From positions 1 to 5,533 of the forward strand of contig DATBIO010000322.1 in the NCBI GenBank assembly GCA_036556965.1: 5,533 nt of DNA. Direction: 5' to 3'. Each line of letters opens with the position of its first letter. Position 1 is the first letter of the stretch. Position numbers and translations under genes: made by a program. Shown one piece after another: positions 1 through 4,419 of the stretch. The stretch is from DATBIO01 sp036556965. GTDB lineage: Bacteria; Acidobacteriota; Vicinamibacteria; Fen-336. Under the pieces are notes generated by a model. It saw only the letters and a program-made list of their open reading frames with translations. It did no database searches and was not told the DNA's origin.

Positions 1-41
1 GCCGGCCCAAGAGGGTCCTGATCAAGGTGATCGGAGAGTAG
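1..41 (+). CDS. C-terminal end of an unidentified protein (5' end outside window)
   Basis: Reading from base 3, thirteen codons give RPKRVLIKVIGE followed by a TAG stop at 39-41; another plus frame stops at once. The basic residues followed by alternating hydrophobic residues (VLIKV) resemble the C-terminal tails of small Hsp20-type heat-shock proteins, which carry an IxI-like motif. Twelve residues are too few to assign a family. The gene reads toward the repeat and hairpin region, as expected for a gene end before a terminator. The stop overlaps the first base of the tandem repeat. Confidence 0.4.
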   Translation, partial: RPKRVLIKVIGE

Positions 42-77
42 CAACGGGACGCGGGGCCGTGCGCGGAACAGGCGTTT

Positions 78-111
78 CCCTCCCCCTGCGTGGGGAGGGA
101 TAGGGTGGGGG
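78..111. other. Hairpin and G-quadruplex motif, repeat copy 1
   Basis: CCCTCCCC (78-85) is complementary to GGGGAGGG (92-99), giving an 8-bp stem with the 6-nt loop CTGCGT. The right arm is also the start of a four-tract G-quadruplex motif on the plus strand: G4 at 92-95, G3 at 97-99, G3 at 103-105 and G5 at 107-111, with loops A, ATA and T. Hairpin and quadruplex would compete for the same G tracts. Folding is inferred from the sequence. Confidence 0.75.
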
Positions 112-150
112 TCGCAACGGGACGCGGGGCCGTGCGCGGAACAGGCGTTT

Positions 151-185
151 CCCTCCCCCTGCGTGGGGAGGGATAGGGTGGGGGG
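151..185. other. Hairpin and G-quadruplex motif, repeat copy 2
   Basis: This is the same architecture as copy 1: CCCTCCCC (151-158) pairs with GGGGAGGG (165-172). The G-tracts lie at 165-168, 170-172, 176-178 and 180-185 with loops A, ATA and T. The last tract has six Gs rather than five, which is the only difference between the two repeat copies and is typical of slippage in a homopolymer run. Confidence 0.75.
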
Positions 186-197
186 TCGATGAACGAC

Positions 198-227
198 GCG
201 GGACCGCGCCCGCAGGCGCGGTCCCGC
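198..227. terminator. Strong GC hairpin, probable bidirectional terminator
   Basis: GCGGGACCGCGCC (198-210) and GGCGCGGTCCCGC (215-227) form a perfect 13-bp stem with the tetraloop CGCA (211-214). It lies between two convergent genes, the plus-strand gene ending at 41 and the minus-strand CBS gene ending at 250, where a shared terminator is expected. Neither side has a T-run, so it is not a canonical intrinsic terminator; it could instead block 3' exonucleases or act together with Rho. The stem is directly visible and the role is inferred. Confidence 0.6.
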
Positions 228-249
228 CGGACTGGCCCCGTTCCCGACC

Positions 250-687
250 CTAGGCCCGCGCCCCCACCGGCTCCGAGACCTCCTTGACCACCTTGGCCGT
301 GTCGCCCTTGCCCGCGTTCCGCGCCACGTCGGCCTGGGCCACGATTCCGCAGCAGCGCCCGCCCTTGTCCACCACGGGGACGCGGCGGATCTTGTGCTCT
401 TCCATCTTGCCGAGGACGTCGTCCAGGCCGTCGTCGGGGGTGACGGTGATGACGGGGCTGGTCATGACCTCGCGCGCGGTCAGGTCCAGCGGGTTGCGGC
501 CCTGGGCCACCGCGCGCACCACGATGTCGCGGTCGGTGATGACGCCCACCGGCTTCATCGTGCTCTGGCTCTCCACCACCGGGATCTCGCCGCAGTCGCA
601 GTCCACCATCATGCGCGCGACCTCCGGCAGGCCGTTGTCCGGCGTGCAGCACGTGACGCTGGGGGTCATGATGTCCTTGACCTTCAT
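250..687 (-). CDS. CBS-domain-pair protein, cysteine-rich
   Basis: A 145-residue protein made almost entirely of two CBS motifs (a Bateman module). The first spans about residues 7-60 and ends in GVITDRDIV (48-56). The second spans about 74-125, with VMTSPVITVTPDD (74-86), RRVPVVD (101-107) and GIVAQADV (114-121). CBS pairs normally bind adenosine nucleotides and act as energy or ligand sensors. No effector domain is fused, so it is a stand-alone cytoplasmic module whose partner is unknown. Three cysteine pairs stand out: C13-C14, C30-x-C32 and C112-C113. The ATG at 685-687 is chosen because MKVKDIMTP is the usual start of this family and an AGGAGG lies 8 nt upstream; the open frame beyond it to 1671 is antisense to the next gene. 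The gene stops with TAG at 250-252, just after the hairpin on the genome map. Confidence 0.93.
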   Translation of the reverse strand: MKVKDIMTPSVTCCTPDNGLPEVARMMVDCDCGEIPVVESQSTMKPVGVITDRDIVVRAVAQGRNPLDLTAREVMTSPVITVTPDDGLDDVLGKMEEHKIRRVPVVDKGGRCCGIVAQADVARNAGKGDTAKVVKEVSEPVGARA

Positions 688-695
688 GAGTTCCA

Positions 696-701
696 CCTCC
701 T
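696..701 (-). promoter_or_regulatory. Consensus ribosome binding site of the CBS gene
   Basis: The minus strand reads AGGAGG here, a perfect Shine-Dalgarno core with 8 nt to the ATG at 687. It fixes the start of the CBS gene within a much longer open frame. Confidence 0.85.
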
Positions 702-728
702 GGGATCGAGGGCGGTCACCCTCGTCCC
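702..728 (-). promoter_or_regulatory. Inverted repeat abutting the CBS gene ribosome binding site
   Basis: On the minus strand GGGACGAGGG pairs with CCCTCGATCCC: ten base pairs, one bulged A (position 706) and a 6-nt loop (713-718). The 3' arm ends exactly where AGGAGG begins. It could be an operator in the divergent promoter region (688-822) or a leader hairpin controlling ribosome access. No convincing -35/-10 boxes are visible in this GC-rich spacer, so the promoters of both divergent genes are undefined. Confidence 0.5.
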
Positions 729-810
729 AGCATGGCACCGCGCGCGGGCGGCGTGCGCCGGCGCTGCGAGAATCCGGCCACGCGCCCCGCGGCAGCGTCT
801 CAAGTACGAA

Positions 811-817
811 AGAGAGG
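811..817 (+). promoter_or_regulatory. Ribosome binding site of the thioredoxin-like gene
   Basis: AGAGAGG ends 5 nt before the ATG at 823. It supports that start, although the same frame stays open back to 394, where it is antisense to the CBS gene. Confidence 0.65.
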
Positions 818-822
818 CGCCC

Positions 823-1809
823 ATGGCCGCTGCCGCCCTGATCGTCGCCGCCACCGTGGTGTCCGGCCTGTCCTGGCACGAGGACCTGGAAGCCGCGCGG
901 GCGGAGGCGGCCCGGCGCGGCCGGCCCATCCTCTCCCTGCGCCTGCTCGGGCGCCTGGACGAGGCGATGAGCTGCGCCAACAGCCGCTTCTTCCGCTCCG
1001 TGCTCTACCGCGACGCGGAGGTGGCGGCGCTGCTGCGCGACGGCTTCGTGCTGCACTGGAGCTCGGAGCGGCCGGCCCCGCGCGTGACCATCGACTTCGG
1101 CGACGGCCGGCGCCTCGAGCGCACCCTCACCGGCAACAGCGTGCACTACGTGCTGGACGCGGAGGGGCGCCCGGTGGACGCCGTCCCCGGCCTCTACGCT
1201 CCCCGAGCCTTCGCGCGGGTGTTGCGGCGCGGAGCGGAGGTGGCCCGCGACTGCGGCGGGCGCGCGGGCGCGGGCTGGAGCGCGTGCGCGGCCCGCCATC
1301 ACGCGGCGGCGCTGGCCGCGGTCCGCGGGGAGGCGGGGGCCGTGCCCCTGCCCCCCGAGGACCCCGCAGAGCCGCGCGCCCTCGCCGCCGACCGCCGCGC
1401 CATGGCCAAGTCGCTGGCCGAGCGGCCGCTCCTGCGCGCGCTGCTGGGCGAGCGTCCCGAGCGCGACGCGCGGCCCGCGCCCGCCCCCGCCCCCGTCCTG
1501 GACGGACGGCTGCGGCGCCTGCTGCGCGCCGACGGCCTGGGGGCGGCGGCCCTGGCGCGCTTCGAGGCGGCGCTGGCCCGCGACACCGGGTACAACGAGG
1601 GCGTGCTCCACGCGCGCGTCCACGACTGGTACGCGCGCGGCGCCGTCCGCGGCCTGGACGCCCTCAACCACCGCGTCTACGCCGAGCTCTTCCTGACCCC
1701 GCGCGCCGACCCGTGGCTGGGCCTGGCCGATCCCGACGTCTACACCGCGCTGCCCCTCAGCCCTCCCACAGGTGCAGGGGCAGCCCCAGTAGCGCGTAGC
1801 TCTCCCTGA
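823..1809 (+). CDS. Thioredoxin-like-fold protein of unknown function
   Basis: A 328-residue protein. Residues 1-16 are hydrophobic but lack the basic residues of a classical signal peptide, so location is uncertain. Residues 18-42 (WHEDLEAARAEAARRGRPIL and following) match the opening helix-strand of thioredoxin/DUF255-like proteins, where a conserved W starts the first helix. The expected CXXC position holds a single cysteine in SCANSRFFR (C51 to R58), so classical disulfide exchange is unlikely. LLRDGFVLHW (71-79 region) and VHYVLDAEGRPVDAVPGLY (107-125) continue the fold. Residues 135-328 are a mainly helical Arg/Ala-rich region with a Pro-Ala linker near 218-225. The other cysteines are C144 and C155. 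The last 17 residues, from about 312, are Pro/Ala/Ser-rich and lie antisense to the end of the small minus-strand gene. The fold call is moderately sure; the function is unknown. Confidence 0.8.
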   Translation: MAAAALIVAATVVSGLSWHEDLEAARAEAARRGRPILSLRLLGRLDEAMSCANSRFFRSVLYRDAEVAALLRDGFVLHWSSERPAPRVTIDFGDGRRLERTLTGNSVHYVLDAEGRPVDAVPGLYAPRAFARVLRRGAEVARDCGGRAGAGWSACAARHHAAALAAVRGEAGAVPLPPEDPAEPRALAADRRAMAKSLAERPLLRALLGERPERDARPAPAPAPVLDGRLRRLLRADGLGAAALARFEAALARDTGYNEGVLHARVHDWYARGAVRGLDALNHRVYAELFLTPRADPWLGLADPDVYTALPLSPPTGAGAAPVARSSP

Positions 1810-1978
1810 GCCGCTCCACGTGCGAGGCGTACTCGCGCAAGGGGATCTCGCCCCGGGCCTGGCGCGCCTTCAGGCCGCGCACCTGCTCGAGGTAGAGGTC
1901 GTTGAGGCGCTCGCGCAGGCCGGCCGGCGTGTCCCCGGGCGCGGCCTCGATCCCGTGCGCGCGCAGCTGCGCGGCCAC
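1757..1978 (-). CDS. Small conserved-looking protein, last gene of the ferritin-ygfZ-pduO operon
   Basis: From the GTG at 1976-1978 this encodes 73 residues: VAAQLRAHGIEAAPGD, then a charged helical stretch (LRERLNDLYLEQVRGLKARQ) and LREYASHVERLRESYALL, ending LGLPLHLWEG. I do not recognise the family. The amphipathic, charge-balanced sequence and its position directly behind the adenosyltransferase argue for a real gene. The start is unsettled: there is no ATG close by. An in-frame CTG at 1994-1996 would overlap the upstream TGA (CTGA) and has GGAGG (2007-2011) 10 nt upstream, giving 79 residues; the GTG has no visible ribosome site. The frame is also open to 2149, but that part is antisense-like, out of frame within the adenosyltransferase gene. 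Its 3' end overlaps the convergent thioredoxin-like gene by 53 bp. Confidence 0.65.
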   Translation of the reverse strand: MAAQLRAHGIEAAPGDTPAGLRERLNDLYLEQVRGLKARQARGEIPLREYASHVERLRESYALLGLPLHLWEG

Positions 1979-1992
1979 GCGCGGAAGCAGGG

Positions 1993-2538
1993 TCAGGCCC
2001 AGCGGTCCTCCGGCCGTCCCTGGCGCTGGTTCTCGTGGCGGGCCATCACGAAGAGCAGGTCGGAGAGCCGGTTCAGGTAGGCCAGCAGCAGGGGCTCCAC
2101 GCGCTGGCCGTGGCCCAGCGCCACCAGCGACCGCTCCGCCCGCCGGCACACCGTGCGCGCGAGGTGCAGCAGCGCGCCCAGCCGGCCGCCGCCGGGCAGG
2201 ATGAAGTGCGCGAGCGCGGGCAAGGCGGCCTCGCGCGCGTCGATGGCTTCCTCCAGGCGGCGCACGTGCTCTTCCCCCACCGCGGCCTTGGGCTTGCGCG
2301 CGGCCACCTGCGCGCTGGGGTCGGCGATCTGGGCCCCCAGCGCGAAGAGGTCGCGCTGCACGGCGCGCAGGAGCTCGGCCGTCGCCGGCTCGCCCTCCTC
2401 CGCCAGGGCCATCCCCAGCACCGCGGCCAGCTCGTCCACGTCGCCGTAGGCGGCCACGCGCGGATGGTCCTTGGCCACCCGGGTCCCGCCGATGAGGCCG
2501 GTCTCCCCGCCGTCGCCCGTGCGCGTGTAGACCTTCAT
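1993..2538 (-). CDS. pduO: Cob(I)alamin adenosyltransferase, PduO type
   Basis: A 181-residue enzyme that transfers the 5'-deoxyadenosyl group of ATP to cob(I)alamin, making coenzyme B12 in the cytoplasm. Visible family signatures are the ATP-binding N-terminal TRTGDGGETGLIGG (5-18), the YGDVDELAAVLG motif (31-42), DLFALGAQIADP (63-74), FILPGG (112-117), LHLARTVCRRAERSL (124-138, the conserved R-x3-R-x2-E-R helix) and LNRLSDLLFVMAR (155-167). The length is normal for a bacterial single-domain PduO protein. The ATG at 2536-2538 overlaps the ygfZ stop by 4 bases (ATGA), implying translational coupling; no strong ribosome site precedes it. No B12-dependent enzyme is visible in the window, so the user of the cofactor must lie elsewhere. 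Confidence 0.95.
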   Translation of the reverse strand: MKVYTRTGDGGETGLIGGTRVAKDHPRVAAYGDVDELAAVLGMALAEEGEPATAELLRAVQRDLFALGAQIADPSAQVAARKPKAAVGEEHVRRLEEAIDAREAALPALAHFILPGGGRLGALLHLARTVCRRAERSLVALGHGQRVEPLLLAYLNRLSDLLFVMARHENQRQGRPEDRWA

Positions 2539-3491
2539 TCCCGAGGCGGCGACTCTAGCAGATCGCCCACGAGGGGCAGGGCGGCCACGGTGGCCGGCCG
2601 CCCGTCCACCTGCACCGCCGTCCCCGGCGCGAAGGCGCTGCGGTGCACGTAGCCCATGGCGATGGGGCCCAGCGCGCGCGACACGCCCGCGGTGGTGACG
2701 CGCCCGACCTCCTTCCCGCCCTCGGTGATGGAGGAGCCGGCGGCGGCTTTCGCCTCCAGGCGCAGGCCGCGCAGGGCGCGGCTCACGTGGCCCCCGCGGC
2801 CCTCCAGGCGGGCCACCACTTCCTGGCCCACGTAGCACCCCTTGCTGTGCGAGTGGTACTCGGCCAGGAGCCCGGTCTCGTGCAGCAGGTTGTCCTCCGT
2901 GACGTCGGGGCCGTACCACGGCCGGCCCCGCTCCACGCGGAGCGTGTCCAGCTCCGCCCGGTCCAGGGGAAGGGCGCCCCCCGCGGCCAGCGCGCCGTGC
3001 ACCGCGCCCGCCGCCTCGGGCGGGGCATGGACGACGTAGCCGGGACCGGGCAGGTCGCTGGCCCGCGCCACGCGGACCTCGTGGCCGCCCAGCGTCCGGC
3101 GCGCGTGGGCCTGGGGCGGGCCAAGCTCGCCCCCCACCAGCCCGTGCGCGGCTTCGCCCAGCACGGCCAGCACGGAGGAGGGCGCCGCCGCGAAGCGCAC
3201 CGGCGCCGCCACGCGGTAGCGGACGAGGGTCGCCTCCACCACGGGCAGGCGGTCGCGGTTCGTCTCCAGCAGGATCGCGTCCTCCGCCACGAGCACGCGC
3301 AGGAGGGCGAGGAGGTGGCCCTTCACGTCCATGAGGGCGGCCAGGCACCCCTGGCCGGGAGCGAGCGCGGCCACGTCGTTGCTCAGCATGGCGTGCAGGA
3401 ACTTCTGGCGCTGGGGGCCGGTGACGGCCAGCACCCCGCGCTCCCCGAGGAGGACGAGGGACGCGCCCTCGGCGCCCGCCGGTGCGCTCAC
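2535..3491 (-). CDS. ygfZ: YgfZ/GcvT-like folate-binding protein
   Basis: A 318-residue cytoplasmic protein of the aminomethyltransferase (GcvT) fold family. YgfZ proteins bind tetrahydrofolate and help maintain iron-sulfur enzymes such as the radical-SAM tRNA thiotransferase MiaB. The diagnostic motif KGCYVGQE is present at residues 217-224, including the essential cysteine C219. The N-terminal region VLAVTGPQRQKFLHAMLSND (20-39) and LDTLRVERGRPWYGPDVTED (181-200) match the folate-binding half, and the C-terminal beta domain (about 238-314) includes EVGRVTTAG and AMGYV. The start is GTG at 3489-3491, overlapping the ferritin-like stop by 4 bases (GTGA), preceded by a weak AAGGCGG. It is the second gene of the operon; the company of an iron-storage-like protein fits a role in Fe-S maintenance. 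Confidence 0.94.
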   Translation of the reverse strand: MSAPAGAEGASLVLLGERGVLAVTGPQRQKFLHAMLSNDVAALAPGQGCLAALMDVKGHLLALLRVLVAEDAILLETNRDRLPVVEATLVRYRVAAPVRFAAAPSSVLAVLGEAAHGLVGGELGPPQAHARRTLGGHEVRVARASDLPGPGYVVHAPPEAAGAVHGALAAGGALPLDRAELDTLRVERGRPWYGPDVTEDNLLHETGLLAEYHSHSKGCYVGQEVVARLEGRGGHVSRALRGLRLEAKAAAGSSITEGGKEVGRVTTAGVSRALGPIAMGYVHRSAFAPGTAVQVDGRPATVAALPLVGDLLESPPRE

Positions 3492-4033
3492 CCCGCCTTG
3501 GTGGGGTCCAGCGTGGTGAGCAGGTTCACCAGGTCGTCGGCGTGCTTCTCCTCCATGGCCAGGATGGACTCGACGAGCCGGCGCGTGGTGGGGTCCTTGT
3601 CCCCGAAGTAGCGGGCCATCTCCCCGTAGGAGTCGATGGCGATGCGCTCCGCCACCAGGTCCTCCTTGATCATGTCCACCAGGCTCTCGCCCTCCACGTA
3701 CTCGGCGTGGGAGCGGGTGAGCAGGCCCTCGGGGTTGAAGTTGGGCGCGCCCCCGAGCTGGGTGATCCGCTCCGCGATCTGGTCGGCGTGCTGGCTCTCC
3801 TCGTTGGCGTGCTCGAGGAACTCCAGGGCCACCGCCTGGGCGTGGATGCCGCTGGCCATGTAGTAGTGGCGCTTGTAACGCAGCACGCAGACGATCTCCG
3901 TGGCCAGGGCCTCGTTCAGGAGCTCCACCACCTTCTTGCGGTCGGCCTGGTAGCCCTCGGTGACCGCCCCGTTCTCGATGTGGCGGCGGGCCCGCTGCCG
4001 GAGGGTCTGGATGTCCGTCAGAAAATCGCTCAT
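3488..4033 (-). CDS. Bacterioferritin-like di-iron protein lacking the haem-ligand methionine
   Basis: About 181 residues from the ATG at 4031-4033. A four-helix ferritin fold is indicated by two ExxH motifs and matched glutamates. Aligned by eye with E. coli Bfr and numbered from the TTG two codons upstream, the ferroxidase ligands E18, E51, H54, E94, E127 and H130 correspond to E48, E81, H84, E131, E163 and H166; all are present. The haem ligand M52 corresponds to S82 (EESQH), so haem binding in the Bfr manner is unlikely. An N-terminal extension of about 30 residues precedes the first helix. Function is probably ferroxidation and iron storage or detoxification; small Dps-like roles are possible. 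It is first in a four-gene minus-strand operon. An alternative TTG start at 4037-4039 sits at better distance (6 nt) from the G-rich ribosome site. Confidence 0.9.
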   Translation of the reverse strand: MSDFLTDIQTLRQRARRHIENGAVTEGYQADRKKVVELLNEALATEIVCVLRYKRHYYMASGIHAQAVALEFLEHANEESQHADQIAERITQLGGAPNFNPEGLLTRSHAEYVEGESLVDMIKEDLVAERIAIDSYGEMARYFGDKDPTTRRLVESILAMEEKHADDLVNLLTTLDPTKAG

Positions 4034-4045
4034 GCCCAATGCTAT

Positions 4046-4067
4046 CCCCCCCTGGCCCCGAGGGGGG
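4046..4067 (-). promoter_or_regulatory. C-run/G-run inverted repeat covering the ferritin ribosome binding site
   Basis: The plus strand carries seven Cs (4046-4052) and six Gs (4062-4067) separated by TGGCCCCGA. In minus-strand RNA the C-run lies upstream and can pair with the G-run that is the only purine-rich ribosome site of the ferritin-like gene. The divergent spacer is only 74 bp (4034-4107), so promoters for both genes must lie within it or inside the neighbouring coding sequence. Pairing is visible; regulation is inferred. Confidence 0.45.
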
Positions 4068-4081
4068 TATGCTGAAGGGCG

Positions 4082-4091
4082 GGTTCGAACC
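4082..4091. promoter_or_regulatory. 10-bp perfect palindrome in the divergent promoter region
   Basis: GGTTCGAACC is its own reverse complement and lies between the divergent ferritin-like and small plus-strand genes, just before the latter's ribosome site. It could be a regulator binding site. It resembles a tRNA T-arm sequence, but no tRNA surrounds it. Chance occurrence in GC-rich DNA is possible. Confidence 0.3.
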
Positions 4092-4092
4092 G

Positions 4093-4097
4093 GGAGG
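4093..4097 (+). promoter_or_regulatory. Ribosome binding site choosing the start at 4108
   Basis: GGAGG lies 10 nt before the ATG at 4108. It favours that start over the in-frame ATG at 4069 and the farther upstream start at 4039, which overlap the regulatory spacer and would add a Gly/Pro-rich stretch. Confidence 0.6.
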
Positions 4098-4107
4098 TCA
4101 GGCCGGG

Positions 4108-4419
4108 ATGGAGAGGCGGCGCAGGCTCGTGCACGTCATCACCGTGCACCGGCGCGCGGACGGGATCCGGGCCGTGGCCTGGTCCGACTCCGACATCAGC
4201 CACTTCCTCTACCCCACGGAGAGCCCGACCTTCGAAACCAACGAGGAGCTCACGGAGTGGGTGTCCAACCTGCTGCTCTCGCAGCGGCGGCACCGCGTGA
4301 GCATCCTCCTGAGCCCGGCCCTGCGCTCGGACGCCACCCTGCTGGGGGCGGTCACGCAGGCGGTGGGGAAGGCGCAGGCGCCGGCGCGCCGGCGCTCGCT
4401 CTCAGCGGCGGCCCGCTGA
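4108..4419 (+). CDS. Small protein of unknown function
   Basis: A 103-residue protein beginning MERRRRLVHVITVHRRADG. It has a basic N-terminus, a middle region with AVAWSDSDISHFLYPTESPTF and TNEELTEWVSNLLL (acidic, probably helical), then RHRVSILLSPALRSD and a basic Ala/Arg tail. There is no signal peptide, membrane segment or cysteine. I do not recognise a family. Credible coding features are the ribosome site, normal amino-acid composition through residue 85 and a position divergent to the ferritin-like gene. Its end overlaps the GH31 gene by 18 bp inside a palindrome. It may share regulation with the ferritin-like operon through the 74-bp spacer. Confidence 0.7.
   Translation: MERRRRLVHVITVHRRADGIRAVAWSDSDISHFLYPTESPTFETNEELTEWVSNLLLSQRRHRVSILLSPALRSDATLLGAVTQAVGKAQAPARRRSLSAAAR

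Larger units (their letters stand above)
41..187. repeat. Tandem duplication of a 73-bp non-coding unit
   Basis: The unit at 41-113 starts GCAACGGGACGCGGGGCC and ends GGGGGTC. It is repeated at 114-187 with a single difference, one extra G in the last G-run (six instead of five). Near-perfect identity points to a recent duplication or gene conversion. Each copy has a GC-rich lead of about 37 bases, then a C-tract/G-tract hairpin and a G-rich tail. No reading frame in it looks like a gene. The C-rich/G-rich palindromic half resembles dispersed intergenic palindromic repeats common in high-GC genomes, but this window alone cannot show dispersal. Bases 190-214 just downstream look like a degenerate start of a further unit. 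Confidence 0.9.

Noticed and set aside
41..187. CRISPR array
   Set aside because: Only two adjacent 73-bp copies with no spacers and an internal palindrome plus G-tracts; this is a tandem duplication.
394..822. Plus-strand extension of the thioredoxin-like gene
   Set aside because: His/Asp/Val-rich translation antisense to the CBS gene; a ribosome site and a normal protein start appear at 823.
688..1671. Long minus-strand open frame upstream of the CBS gene start
   Set aside because: It is antisense to the thioredoxin-like gene, with a Gly/Arg/Ala-rich translation typical of high-GC shadow frames; the AGGAGG before 687 fixes the true start.
732..1799. Second long plus-strand frame overlapping the thioredoxin-like gene
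   Set aside because: Extremely Arg/Pro/Gly/Ala-rich translation without motifs; a frame shadow of high-GC DNA.
2539..3348. Minus-strand upstream extension of the adenosyltransferase frame
   Set aside because: It lies out of frame inside ygfZ and has shadow composition; the ATGA overlap and the family N-terminus MKVYTRTGDGG set the start at 2538.
2643..3611. Plus-strand open frame opposite ygfZ
   Set aside because: His/Arg/Ala/Gln-rich antisense shadow with no family signature, while ygfZ on the other strand has its diagnostic motif.
3482..4075. Plus-strand open frame opposite the ferritin-like gene
   Set aside because: Antisense shadow; the minus strand has all di-iron ligands and the expected length.
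4082..4107. tRNA or attachment-site fragment suggested by GGTTCGAACC
   Set aside because: No acceptor, D-arm or anticodon arm around it, and no integrase or duplicated site in the window.
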